Assembly: GCA_965178125.1 (NCBI GenBank) | Contig: OZ237742.1 | Coordinates: forward strand, 186,001 to 250,000 | Source of the DNA: Bilabrum cf. latius | Lineage: Eukaryota > Bigyra: Bicosoecida > Bigyra > Bicosoecida | Length of the DNA: 64,000 bases | Reading direction: 5' to 3' | Part shown: in pieces, positions 23,701 to 34,953 of the stretch | Layout of the letters: each line of letters begins with the position of its first letter | Numbering within the stretch: position 1 is the stretch's first letter | Position numbers and translations under genes: made by a program | The notes under the pieces: generated by a model | Seen by the model: the letters and a program-made list of their open reading frames with translations, nothing else | Told to the model about the DNA's origin: nothing | Database searches by the model: none

Positions 23701-26641
23701 GAGGGTGGAGACCCAGTATATGTGACCAATAAAGTAAAGTTCTTTGCAGGCGATGAGGTTCTGATCAAAGCAGATGGAGAAGAAGTGAGGTATCGGACAT
23801 TTTCGATTTGCAGGCAACTTCTTCTCGTACCTATCTGGACTTCATCAGCCAGGCATGTGCCTAGTTCGCAGGGAGAGTTCGTAGGAACATTAGGGAAGAA
23901 GGATGATGGCGAAGATGTCGAGATTTATTGGTTTTATAAGTACGATGGTGAGACCGAGCAAGCGTCAGCACACATGTGTGCTTGGAGCGCCGAGTAGTCA
24001 TCTCAGGTCGCGTTTACTCCTATTTGATGCCGCAGACATATTGGGGCCAAAGTTTTTCCTGCATGAGCAAGAGCTTGGGAAGTCAATGCATTATCCTGAC
24101 AGAATCCCCGGCCCGAGCATCAACGGGCGAGTACACGTAGCTCAATTGGATAGCGCGGCTGAATCAGTCAGCAAGTAGTTTTTGGACAACTGCGACTACT
24201 TTTTTCGGTTTACTGTTGCAAAATCGCCTAGTCTGCGCCGGCGCCTGTATCTGAATGGGGCGAAGGGCAGGTGCTTTTGTGGATTGCCAGATTCATTGGC
24301 ACCCAAAGGGATGGTGGCGTGCGTTCCGCGTGATCAGAAGCGATGTCCGCACGTAATGCACTCTCAGTGCGCTCGGATATTGCAGCTAGGGTTTCACGCC
24401 GCTTAGATTCGCTCCGGGCTGCGCACAGCCGACTCGGATGCCTGGATCGGCAAGCGCCTGGACACCCCCCTCACCAAGAAGGAATTGGCTCGGCTGAGGC
24501 CGCAGGGCGTCGCATTTGGCGGAGAATTTATGTGTCCCGAGTGTGCGGCGAGGCATGAGGCCGCAGGAGGCAGGGCGGGAAAGGGGAAGGGGAAGGGGAA
24601 GGGGCACGCCCGGGCCGGCGGTGGGATGTCGTCCAGCTCGAAGGAGAGGGCGGATGGGGCGGCTGCCGGTGCCGCGGCTGTGGCGGCCGCCGCTGCCTCC
24701 TCGCCCATGCTTGCAGCTGCTGCCCCGAGGCTCCGCAGGTCTCCCCGCTCTGCCTCCAGTGCTGGATCCAGCGCCGTGTCGGAGGGAGACGGGGCGGGCG
24801 CTGGAGCTGCGGAGGGGGGGTTGGATCCCAGTGACCCCGGCGCGTGGCCCTCGGAGCGTACGATGCGCAAGGCCATGCTTGATGAACTCAAGGTGCTGCG
24901 CAGAATCGAAGCTCAGAAGAGGAACAGGGACATGCAGACAGGATCGAAGGGCGAGGGCAGGGGCAGGGCCACGGCAGCCTCTTCCTCGGCCCCAGTGTGC
25001 GCGGCGGAGGCGCCGACCGAGCGTCCGAGTGATGCGTCCTCGGCTGGACCGACGCCGGCCAGCTCGCTGCCGAGCGGAAGCAGTGAGGAGTCACAGACCG
25101 ATGCGCTCCTGTTCGCGGGGCTGCAGGGCGATGCCGCCAATGCCGCGCGCTCGCGTGCGCCCTCGCAGGACCCGGCAGCGGGCGGCAGCGCTCCCTCATC
25201 TTCTGCCGCAGCCGTATCTTCGTCCTCTTCGGCATCGTCAGCTGGTGCCGCCCATTCCAGTTCCAGTCCACCCAGTTCCACCCCAGTAGACGACACCAAG
25301 GCGCTGGCAGCGCTCGGAGTCAGGATGAACCCGGACGAGTCGGGGGCGAAGGAGCTGGGGGAGGCCATCGCGAAGGCCCAGGCCAAGTCGCAGGGCGCCG
25401 GGGCGGCGAGTAAGGCAGGAGATGCAGCCGCACTTGGCAGCAAGCGAGCGAGGGGTACCACAACGCCTGCATCGACATCGACATCGACATCGACATCGAC
25501 AGGCAGTGAGCAAGCAGAAGAAGAGGCTACTGCACCCGCCAAGAGGAGACGCACGGACGACAACAGTAACGGTAGCAGCAGGGCTCAGGCAAGCAAGGCC
25601 ACGAGCAAGAGCGCTTCCAAGACGTCTGGGCAGCCGCCGTCGAGGTCTGCAGGCCTGCCATCGGCAAGCAGCGGAGAGGACAGGCGGGTCCTGGGCACAG
25701 GCAGCCTGGCCTACGCCTCCAACGGCAGCATCCCTCCCCTGCTGCCGGTGGCACCGCCGGCGAACTCCCCCGCAGCTGGCGCGGGCAGTGCAGACAGCAC
25801 CTCGACGCTGGGCCTGCTGGCTGAGACAGCCTTCAGTCGGCCAATGGCGCAGGACGCTACATTCCCTGCATCCTCTCCGCAAGCAGAGTACCAGATTGCC
25901 GGCACGCCAGCGTCCCGGCTGCACGGCGCGCTTCCAAGCAGTGGGCACAGCCCCGGTGCTGCACCGCTGCAAGCCTTTCAGGTGTAGGCAGTCGGGTAGC
26001 AGCCCGTGGTGCACGGCGCGGGCGTGTACGCCGTGTCGCCGACAGGCGCCGGAACGGACTACTACACAATGCAGATGCCCCCGAGCGCGGGCCATGGCGG
26101 CGGCGGCATAGTCTATGCCGCGCAAGGGCCTTTCATTCACGCCTACTAGTAGTACGGTGGCGGTGGCGTGGGCGTGAGCCCCCAGGTGTTCATGGCGCTG
26201 CAGTCCATGCAGCCGGCGCAGGCCGCCATGGGGCACGTTGCCCCAGGGGGGATAGGAATGCCCGCCATGCACTAGTATGCCGTCATGCAAGCGGGGCAGG
26301 CTGTACCCCAGATGGGCGTGTCGCCGTGGGCTTAGGCCCAGGCGGGTGCGGGTGCGGGTGCGGGTGCGGGCGGGCACTTCGTGGTGCAAGCGCAGCCGCA
26401 GTACCACTCCGTGGGGCAGTACCCGTATTCCTACCAGCAGCCTGCGAGTGCCGAGTCTGTGACCGGGGGTACCTCGATGTACGGACTGGCGCCGAACTAC
26501 GGAATGGCCAGCGCCTAGCTTCCCTTCTCAAGCGACGGGGGGGCGCAGGTGTTTGGCAGCGAGGATCAGGCTGCCAAGGGCGCCTCTGCAAAACAGGATG
26601 GGACAAGCGATAGTGGGCTACCAGAGATTCCATCCACGTGA
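23689..26641 (+). CDS. BAH-PHD chromatin reader protein with Gln/Gly/Tyr-rich tail
   Basis: Model join(23689..23784, 23872..23947, 24036..26641), 925 residues, TGA. The 87- and 88-base introns have GTGAGG/GTGAGA donors and CGCAG acceptors and restore a continuous BAH domain: 'GDEVLIKADGEE' + 'GEFVGTLGKKDDGEDVEIYW' + 'ILGPKFFLHEQELG' + 'SINGRVHVAQLD'. A PHD-like zinc finger follows (CFC, MVAC, H-SQC, FMCPEC). The middle is low-complexity Ser/Ala-rich. The tail is Gln/Tyr/Gly-rich and prion-like ('HAYQQYGGGG'), with seven TAG-encoded Gln. BAH plus PHD implies nucleosome or histone-tail binding in the nucleus. A (ATCGAC)n tract at ~25470-25502 encodes Ser-Thr repeats. The LINE lies immediately upstream on the other strand. 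Confidence 0.85.
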
Positions 26642-26778
26642 TTCTGGGGCAGTCTCCGTGGGAAAAGCTACCATGTGTGGCGGCTGGGTGCTGCAGTGGT
26701 TGCAGTGCATTGAGCTGTTGTTGTCGACACGCCGTGCTTTGCTCATTTCAAGATGCAGTACGCCTGGTATGGCTGAAT

Positions 26779-27571
26779 ATGCAAGCTGGTCATATTATTT
26801 TACACTTGGATGTTAACGCATGCTACGCATAGATGGAACGGGTGCGCCTTGGACTACCGGAAGGTACGCCAATCGCAGTGTCGCAGTGGGGAGGGCTGAT
26901 AGCTGTCTCCTACGCTGCCCGAGCATTCGGTATCAGCCGACACGACAACGCAAAGGAAGCTAAGAGAAAATGCCCTCATATTGTTATCCCGCATGTCGAA
27001 CTAGTGGACGATAGTGGTAACGTTGTGGACAATCCCGGAGCAGCAGACAAGGATAGGTATAAAGTTAGTCTTTCTCGGTATAGGAAGGCGTCGAAGCGCC
27101 TATTAGAGGAATTTGTAGCTGTAGTTGGCCAAGAGTAGTGCGAGAAGGCGTCAATCGACGAAGCTTATCTGGACGTCACGTCCTTGTGCAGACTTGCAGT
27201 CGAGAGTGGCCAGATCCCATAGTGCACTAATGGGGATGGGTGCCAAGGAGCTCAGGAGGCGAAATCTAGCGCTTCTGATAGCGCGAGAGGCTCGAAAGGC
27301 AGCGCAGGAGGCTTCAATGTATGCGTGGACGCTGCCGAACGCATACGCCAAATCATCCAAACTGCGGAAGCAGAGCTTGGCCCAGACTGCTTTTTCGAAG
27401 TATCCAGGATCTCATTGGATAAAAAAGGCTCATTGTCTGCTCGCGTGGATGATGCGACTGGCCCATCTGGTCCGAAATTTGCCGCGGCAGTAGCGCTTGG
27501 TGGTGATGTAGCTGCTGCTGCCTCTGCTGGTTGCAGCAGTGATACCAACCATGGCGCAGGCGCTGGCAAAC

Positions 27572-27622
<51 letters not shown>

Positions 27623-29241
27623 GCGGTATTTCAGATCCGAGTGGCCGTGGCCTGCTGCTCCTGGACGCCCTCCAGTCGGGCGATCTGCAGCCCTCGCTGC
27701 GCCAGAGCGACGCCATGCTCCTCGCGGGGGCAGTCATCGCCAAGCGGATCCGGTCCAGGGTCGCCGCGAACCTCGGGTACACACTGAGCGCGGGCATCGC
27801 CCACAACAAGCCGCTCGCAAAGATCGCCAGCGACTCCCGGAAGCCCAACAAGCAGACGGCAGTCCCCACTTCAGCGGCGCCGTACCTCATGCGGTCGCTG
27901 CGAGTGCAAGACGTGCCATCGCTCGGTGGCAAGTGGGGGCAGCAGGTTGTGGCTGCGTGTGGGACCGACTCGGTAGCTCAGATCTTGGACTCGGGAAGGG
28001 ACAGGGTGCGAGCGGCGCTGGGGTAGGAGCAGGCAGGCTCGGTGGTGAGGGCACTGGAGGGGCATGGGGACTATGTCGTGCGGCCCCGCACGCTGACCAA
28101 GCAGCTGATGAGCGCCAAGTCCTTCAAACCTGTGTCGTCCCTCTCTCAGTGCGACCGCTGGATCCGCGTGCTTGCCAACGAGCTGGCCCCCCGGATCCTC
28201 GAGGACTCCTAGGAGAATGAGCGCTGGCCCAGGGGGCTCGCACTCATGTACAGGCACGTCTCGGTGCGCTCGCAGGCCATGCGCAGCAAGCAAGGGCCCA
28301 TGCCGGCGATCGACATCGCGCCCACTGGCAGTCATGTGAAAACAGGGGCAGGGCAGCAGCATCCACAGGGTGGTTCACGTGCGGCAATTTCTGCACGTGC
28401 AGGCGATGATGAGAGTCGACAGGACAGTGGGGCTGTGGTGGCATCGGGCTCCTCATCACAGGCCGCCTCCAAGAAAAGACCCGCATCCAATGATGATGTT
28501 TCAGGTGCAACTAGCTCTGCCGCTGGTTCTACTGGTCTTGATCGTGGTGCGGAACCTGGAGATTGTCCGCCGGCTGCGCTTAGACCCAGCGATCGGCTCG
28601 CTGCGGCTGCGATGTCACTGCTGCGGCAGGTGCCAGCCGCTGATCTCCTGCCGTGCAACCGCATAGCGCTCGTTGCCAACTCTTTCATCCCTCGCGACGC
28701 GGGCACAGACCTGAGCAACTACTTCGGAGGTCGCGCGGGAGGCACCACTGGGCGATCGGCTGCGACCCAACGACCCTCAATTATGGCATCGAGGCTTGGG
28801 GCTGGGGGCGGCTTGCTGGGCAAGGGTAAAGGGAGAGGCAGAAGCAGAGGGGTCCCATCACGGCCAGGGGCTGGGTCTTCGATCGTCTCGATGCTCACCT
28901 CCATGCAGGCGATTGGCAGCAAGCGAGCGCGGGATCTAGACCCGGCCGCCGGTCGTGGAGCAGTGCAGGCGGCGGCTGCAGGCCCGAGCAGGTCAGGATT
29001 CGGGAACGGGGCCGCAAAGCGCAGTCGAGCCGCGGCGACTGGCATGCTTGGATTCTTGTAGTCTACCCGAGGGCAGGCAGACACAGGGTCGGGCCGTGGT
29101 CCGGCACGACAAGTGGGACAGGATCCGTCGGTGGGACACAGCAGCCGGCCGCCTGCGACGGGGCAAGGGGCGCAGGGAGGCAAAACCGTTTAGGCTGTGG
29201 ACGAGGTGGTCAACTTGCTGAGCGACAGCGACAGTGACTGA
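26779..29241 (+). CDS. POLH: DNA polymerase eta (Y-family translesion polymerase)
   Basis: One exon of 820 residues, ATG 26779, TGA 29239, seven TAG as Gln (26830, 27136, 27220, 28024, 28210, 29059, 29191). The N-terminus 'ILHLDVNACYAQMERV' carries the first catalytic Asp (residue 11) and the Y-A-Q motif, whose Gln is TAG. 'GLIAVSYAARAFGI' is the Pol-eta-specific fingers motif. 'KASIDEAYLDVT' (~123) supplies the Asp-Glu pair. 'SAGIAHNKPLAKIAS' and 'SLGGKWGQQV' mark the thumb, and the little finger follows ('RPRTLTKQLMSAKSF'). An insertion with a Ser16 run (27574-27621) sits between the palm halves. The C-terminus ends 'VVNLLSDSDSD' after a basic region; no clear UBZ finger was seen. It copies past UV lesions in the nucleus. 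It converges on RAB3GAP1 with a 126-base gap. Confidence 0.93.
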
Positions 29242-29367
29242 CTGACATGCATGAAAGTACGATTTGTAAGTCCCTACTGAGTACAGGAGGCAGCTTGAAT
29301 CCTGAGTCTTGACCAGCCTCGATGTGCCACGCCAAGCTGTTCACTAGCATCAGTGCATCATGATCAG

Positions 29368-32300
29368 TCAGTCCGTCCCGAGGCTGAACCGCGCCACCCG
29401 CACACCGCGGTTCGACACGCGAGCATGCAGCTTGTGCGCGGCAACCACCATAAAGTCTGCCGTGCCTTCTCCACGCCGGTGTGGGTCCTCATTCCCACCT
29501 CCTGTCGTCCCAACCGCCCCGTCCACTGGGACGTCAGAGCCTGCGCTGGCACCATCCTTGGCCCCGGCAGCCTCTCCTGTGGCATCCCCATCGCCGCGCG
29601 GCACCACCAGTCCCTTGTGCAGCGCCACGTCCAGCAGCTCGGGGCGAGGCATGCACAGGTCCTCCCGCCCCGGTGAGCCCCCGGGCAGCACGGAACCCCT
29701 CGCAGCCAGGAAGCTAGCCAGCACCACCGCCCTCTCCTGGCCACCGATGGCCTCAGCCGTGGCAGTCCGCCAAGCGAGCGAGTAGGAGGGATCCAGCTCG
29801 CCCCGGTCCGCGGGCCGGTGTCCTTCTCCGTGGCTGAGCCCTAGGGAGTCGCCGATCCCCGCGCCTGCCTCCAGCAGATCGCTGGTCGTGCCGCTGCCGC
29901 CGTCAATCCCGGATGCCGCGGTCCCCTCAGAGCCTGGTTTGCCCCGTCCTTCCTTGGTTCCACCCGACTGAGGGCGATCTCTGAATCTCCAAGGCTGCAG
30001 CAGCACGGTGTCCTCGCTCTCGTCTGCAAGCACCCCTTGCAGCGCAGATGCCACCTGCCCGAGAGCATCTCCCGACCGTCTTGACACGCGTATCTTGGCC
30101 TCTGGTGGCACGTCCGCGCACTCGATCTGCCGACTGGCCCGCTGCTGCCTAGTAGGCGTGGCTCCACCCCCCGAATGGGGGCAATACTCTGCCAGTGGGC
30201 AGCACAGCCTGAACGCAAGTCGAGCGGTGGCGAAGGCCAGCGGAGGCATGGAGGCCACAAGCCCGCGCTCCTATCGGGTCTGCTCGCCTCCCGTCTCATC
30301 AACACTGCCTGCAGGGCCACTTTCCTCCGGGGCGGCCTCTGCCCTGCCCCTGCTGCCATCTGCAACGCCATCGCCACACCCTGGAGGCAGCAACGCGCCA
30401 AACACCTCCACAATCCTCCCGCACAGCGTCTCTGCGTCCTCCATGGCAACGATCAGCCGAGCGAAACACTCCCGCACGGCCGACCTCCCTGCCTCTTCCG
30501 CCCCCTAGTGCACCTGCCTCCTGGCCAGGTCGGGCGACCCCCCAGCCGCCCTGCTTACGGCAGAGGCCATCGCGGTCGCCGCCTCACCGCCCACCCCCCG
30601 TGAGGCCAGGCTGCGCCTGAGACCCGCGTCTGCGAGACTAGCCGCTGTGACGAGTGCGGCGGAGGCTCGGTGCAGACGGGATCGGATCGGTGACGCGGGC
30701 ACGTCATTTGGGCCTAGCGGCTCCGCCTCCTGCGCCATGGGTCCCTGCGCCGCAAGCCAGTCCTCTGCTGCCAGCAGGGCGGGCACTCTGTGCTCCAGAG
30801 AGTGCAGCCCTGCTGCGGCTAGTGCTGAGGCCAGCCCCTGCAGCAGCCTACCGAGCGGCAGCGTCTCGAGATCCACGAGAGCAGTCTCGGCTTCTCTCTC
30901 ATCGTTCGTCATCGGGCGCTGCTCGTCCGCTGCCAGTGGGCTGCACTCTCCCCACAGCACCTGCCAGGACCTGGGCCCTGTGCTGGGCGCACCACCTGGT
31001 GCTGTTGCGTCTTGCATGCGCTCTGACAGGTGGCCCTTCACCACAGCGGTCGAAGTGCCGGTCTTGGCCTCTGGCACAGCTGGAGGGCTTGCGCCAGAAG
31101 GAGCGGGCGTGCCAGCGGAGAGCGGGCCGCTTCTTGGCGCCGATTGGTTCGCGTCCATTGTGGAGTCAGTCGCGCCGCTCTCTCCCGCGACCCCACTCAA
31201 GGGCCGAGCGCTGGGCTCTGGTTCAACTTCCGTCCCACTCTCGCGGGTTTTGTCATTTCCGCCATCATCCCCATCGTCACTGACGACCACGACTTCGTCC
31301 TCATCCCCATCCTCGTCGTCGTCCTGGATCCAGTCCCTTGGGCTATGCCACCGCACGAAATCTTCGAACGTGCAGCCGGGATTGGCGGCTTGAAACGCCT
31401 GCATGTCGTTGGCCAGTCGCTGCTCCGATCGAATGGCCCTCGATGAGGCATCCATGCTTAGAAATAGGGACTGCTCCTCGGCCAGTCGATCGTCGCTGTG
31501 TAGGGCCGCCGGCTGCACCCTTGGCCTGTGCATCGCACTGCCGCTCATGAGGTACATCCCGGGGATTGGACCCAAGGATCCCCTCCTGGGGGGGTTTCCA
31601 GTAGCACCTCTGCTTGGCCCCGCGGTGGACAGGCCAGCTTGAGAATCGCCCCCAGATTCAGCAGCTTGACCACTGGCAGCAGCCGACCCTGCCTCCCCAG
31701 CTGTGGACTCGCAACTCTACCTCTTGGCTCGGGCCAGCTTCCTCAAGATTGTCGCCTGCACCACAGTAAGCTTCTGGTACAGCAGGCTATCACTTATGTT
31801 GACTTCGAGACCGTCGGCGGGGTCTGTTGCCGAGCCGTTGTCGCCGCTCGTGGCGCTGGCCTGTGGCATTCCAAGGGGAGGCCCCAGCGCGCCACCGCGC
31901 CCGCCGGGCATGAAGGGCAGTGGGATACAGCTCTCGTAGTACCACCGCACCTCGGCTGCAATGAGAGACCACATGGCACTCATTCCCCTGGGCCCACGCA
32001 TGCGGCTGCACATGGCGGCCGCCAGGGCGAGAAGGCTCCCCGCAGGACAGGTGCCTCTACTCATTGACTCTCCATTGGACGTCACGGACGGATCGCACGG
32101 GGATCCACGCGCAAACAGGCCGTGCAGACACGCCTTCAGCTCGGCAGGCGTGGGGAGTGCGGCATCGAGACCTCTGGCCTCGTTCTCAAGCCCGTCGCTG
32201 CCCGAGGACGACATGGAGGACCCGGCGCTCCAGTGCCCGCGCATGGTGACGGCCTGATTCAGGCCAGACGTCAGAACACGAAGGCCGGACAGCCGCTCTT

Positions 32301-34773
32301 CGTGCCTCTTCAACTCCCGGGGGTTCGTTGGACAGTTGCCGGGGAGGGACAGGGACCAGCCCGCGAAGGGGTCGGGGCCCATACGGGTGTCCCTGTCTGC
32401 ACCAGCGCCGAACCTGGGCCCCCCGATGCCGCTGCGCCTGGCCCGCTGCTCTGCTTCATTCCTCGCCTCTTGTACCTTGCGGGCAAATTGTCGCTCCGCC
32501 GCACGGATAGACTGCCTGCCTACATCCCCCGCAGGCTCAGCGCCGAACCCCGCCGATTCACTCGCGGATGACGCGCGCCAGAGCCGCTGCACAGAGGCCG
32601 CTAGAGGGCTGTATGCGCGCGCCAGTTTCAGCGCGTAGTCCACGAGCGTGGAGGAGGGCGGTCGTTCTGTCGGGTCCAGAATCGCCGATTCGGGCAGCGA
32701 GTCGGCAGGACTGCTGTCAGCCGTTGTGCTGTCGACTGCTGCTCCCGCTGACGGTGGATCTGCCTGTCCTACCGTTGGGGCCCCCGCAACGGGACCCGAT
32801 CCAGCACCGCTAGCAGCAGCAGTTTGATGCAAATGCCCTTTCAAGCAGCAGCCCGGCTTTGATACAATTCTCCGAAGAATCCGCTCAAATGCCTGCGGGG
32901 AGGGAAGCCAGGCAGGCGCCGAGCCTTGATCCGACTTGGCTGAACCCAGCGCTGCCCTCTGGACAACTGCTTGAGCACCTAGCCTGTGCACATTAAAGTG
33001 CTTCTGAACCGCATCAATCGCGGTGTTAGCCAGCCTCAGCATCTGCACCTGGCCCCTGTGCCTGCGGCTGCACCGGAGAGCGAGCTGCGGCAGGACCCAC
33101 GATGGCTAACTGCTGCCATCCTATCCGGGAGGGCCTCCCGCATGCCGCCAATCCGACTTAAGGGAGGTAGGCGCCTGGTTCCAGCCTTGCGATGGTGGGC
33201 TATACAGGCCCTGGTCAGCCGTGCCTGCACCCGTGGCCATTGGACTACTGCTCACAGCCCCGATGGCGCCCAGCGCCGCTCGAGCCGCCCTCACGTGACT
33301 GCCGTTCTCGCTCGCAGCGCAGGAGGACGACCGAGCAAACCTGGCCTATAGGAAGACTCTGCGGGCTTGACCCACGTGTCCACCTGTTGGGTTGAGCTGC
33401 GAGTCGCCGTGCGCTGCGATGCCTGCGTCCAGCGCGGCTCTCTGTTCCGCTGACAGCGAGTATGACCCCAGCCCGTCCGATGCCGGCGTGTCGTCCGTCT
33501 CCAGCAGAGCGGCACACATGGGCCCCCAGCAGGACCTCAGGCCCAGAGACTGCACGGCCCGCTTTCCTCTCCTCGGGCCCCAGCACGGACCCGGCCCCGC
33601 AGCTCGCACCAGGGCTGGTACCTCCTCTGATCCCGATAGGGCTGATGTACCGCCTCCTGATGGTGCGGCTGCAGTACCGGTGCTGGTGCTGGTGCTGGTG
33701 CTGGTTTCACTCGCGCCCACGCACAGGGCCATTGAGTCCAGCAGAACAGCTCCCCTCCGCAGCTGTGGATTAACAGGGGTCCAGAGGAGACATCTGTCCA
33801 GAGCCAGGGCAGCCTCGCGAGCCGCCAGGTCAACCTCGGGGAAGTGTGCCTGCCGATGGTGCTGTGCAGGTAGAGCGAGGGGCGGGGCGGCCCCCGCCAG
33901 TGATTTGGGAGTTGCGCTCGGCTGCGATGCACACCGCCGGAGGGCCGCCCCCAGGGCCGAGGAGGCCAGCGCCAGGGGCCTCCCGCCGCCCTCGAGGCAG
34001 AGGGAGGCCTGGGGCACCCAGTGCCAGGCGGCCTGCACTGAGGCGTAAGGGGCGATCGATGTGGAGCTGCGCGCGGTCTGTCTGGTAAGACGGGCAAGTG
34101 GTCGCTCAGGGGTGGCTCGGCAGTGCCACCTAAACAGCTGCAACATGCCACGGAGGGATTCCAGCCGAGGGTTTGCCCCATCCGAATGGTCCTCAATCCG
34201 AAGCATCCCTTGCGCAACGACACCTGAACAATGGGGCTTTGCCGCATCTTGTTTGCGCTATGGTCGAGTGCAATGACTGTGCATGAATCCATTGATGATA
34301 TTGCCTGTCTGCGTCTCTACAGAGACTGCTACAGCTGCTGCAAGATACTTCAGGCCAGCCTTTGGGATTGCCTCATCCAGCGCTAGCCTGAGAGCAGAGA
34401 GAAGCTTGTTTCTCGTGTCTGCTTGCTTCTCATATGAAGTACCATGAGCATGAAGCATGATCAGAACGTCTACTCCCGAAGGAGCTAGAGCTTGCAAACC
34501 ATGATCACCACCAAAATCTGATGCGAACGAAAGCAGTGGCAGACCCCGAGTCGCTCCAACCTTACTGAACCGCAAGCGAAGCTACAATCCATCAATTTGA
34601 AAGGTGCCAGCTTGAGATTCTGTCAAGTAATCCCCTGGTGTGCCAGATTCTGCAAGCATAACAGTGAGCGATTGGGCAAAGCCTGCCACCAGCTTCTCCC
34701 AAGCGGTTGACTGCGAAAAATCCCACCAAACGTAGTCTTTGCTAACACCATGTAGTATCGCTGCCGAGGACAT
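29368..34773 (-). CDS. RAB3GAP1: Rab3 GTPase-activating protein catalytic subunit homologue
   Basis: A single frame of 1801 residues, ATG 34773 to TGA 29368, with multiple TAG as Gln (for example at 34576, 34258, 33346, 31717, 30505). The diagnostic block 'FQAANPGCTFEDFVRWHSPR' (~1127-1146) matches the strongly conserved metazoan segment, followed by an acidic stretch, 'VVKGHLSERM', and 'WGECSPLAADEQRPM' before the C-terminal GAP region. The N-terminus 'DYVWWDFSQSTAWEKL' and 'EVRWYYESCIPLPFMPG...LLYQKLTVVQATI' also fit the family. RAB3GAP1 with RAB3GAP2 regulates Rab3 and Rab18 in exocytosis, ER and lipid-droplet traffic. It is about 1.8 times the human length because of low-complexity inserts. 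The partner subunit is not in the window. Confidence 0.88.
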
Positions 34774-34953
34774 GCGAGGCTTTATTGCAGGGCCACTAAT
34801 GACGGCTCAATGCAAATTTAGGGTTTGACCGGAACGCGTGATGAGTGGGGTGCCGATACTCTACGGCAGGCGACAAAAATGTGCACCGTGTAACATAAAT
34901 ACTAGCACGAGTGTGCTGGCTTGCCGAATTACCCGGCTGCCCCGCCCTCCCGC

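Noticed and set aside
25238-26407. 389-codon minus-strand open frame
   Set aside because: Antisense shadow of the BAH-PHD gene; composition is Arg/Leu-rich with no conserved motif.
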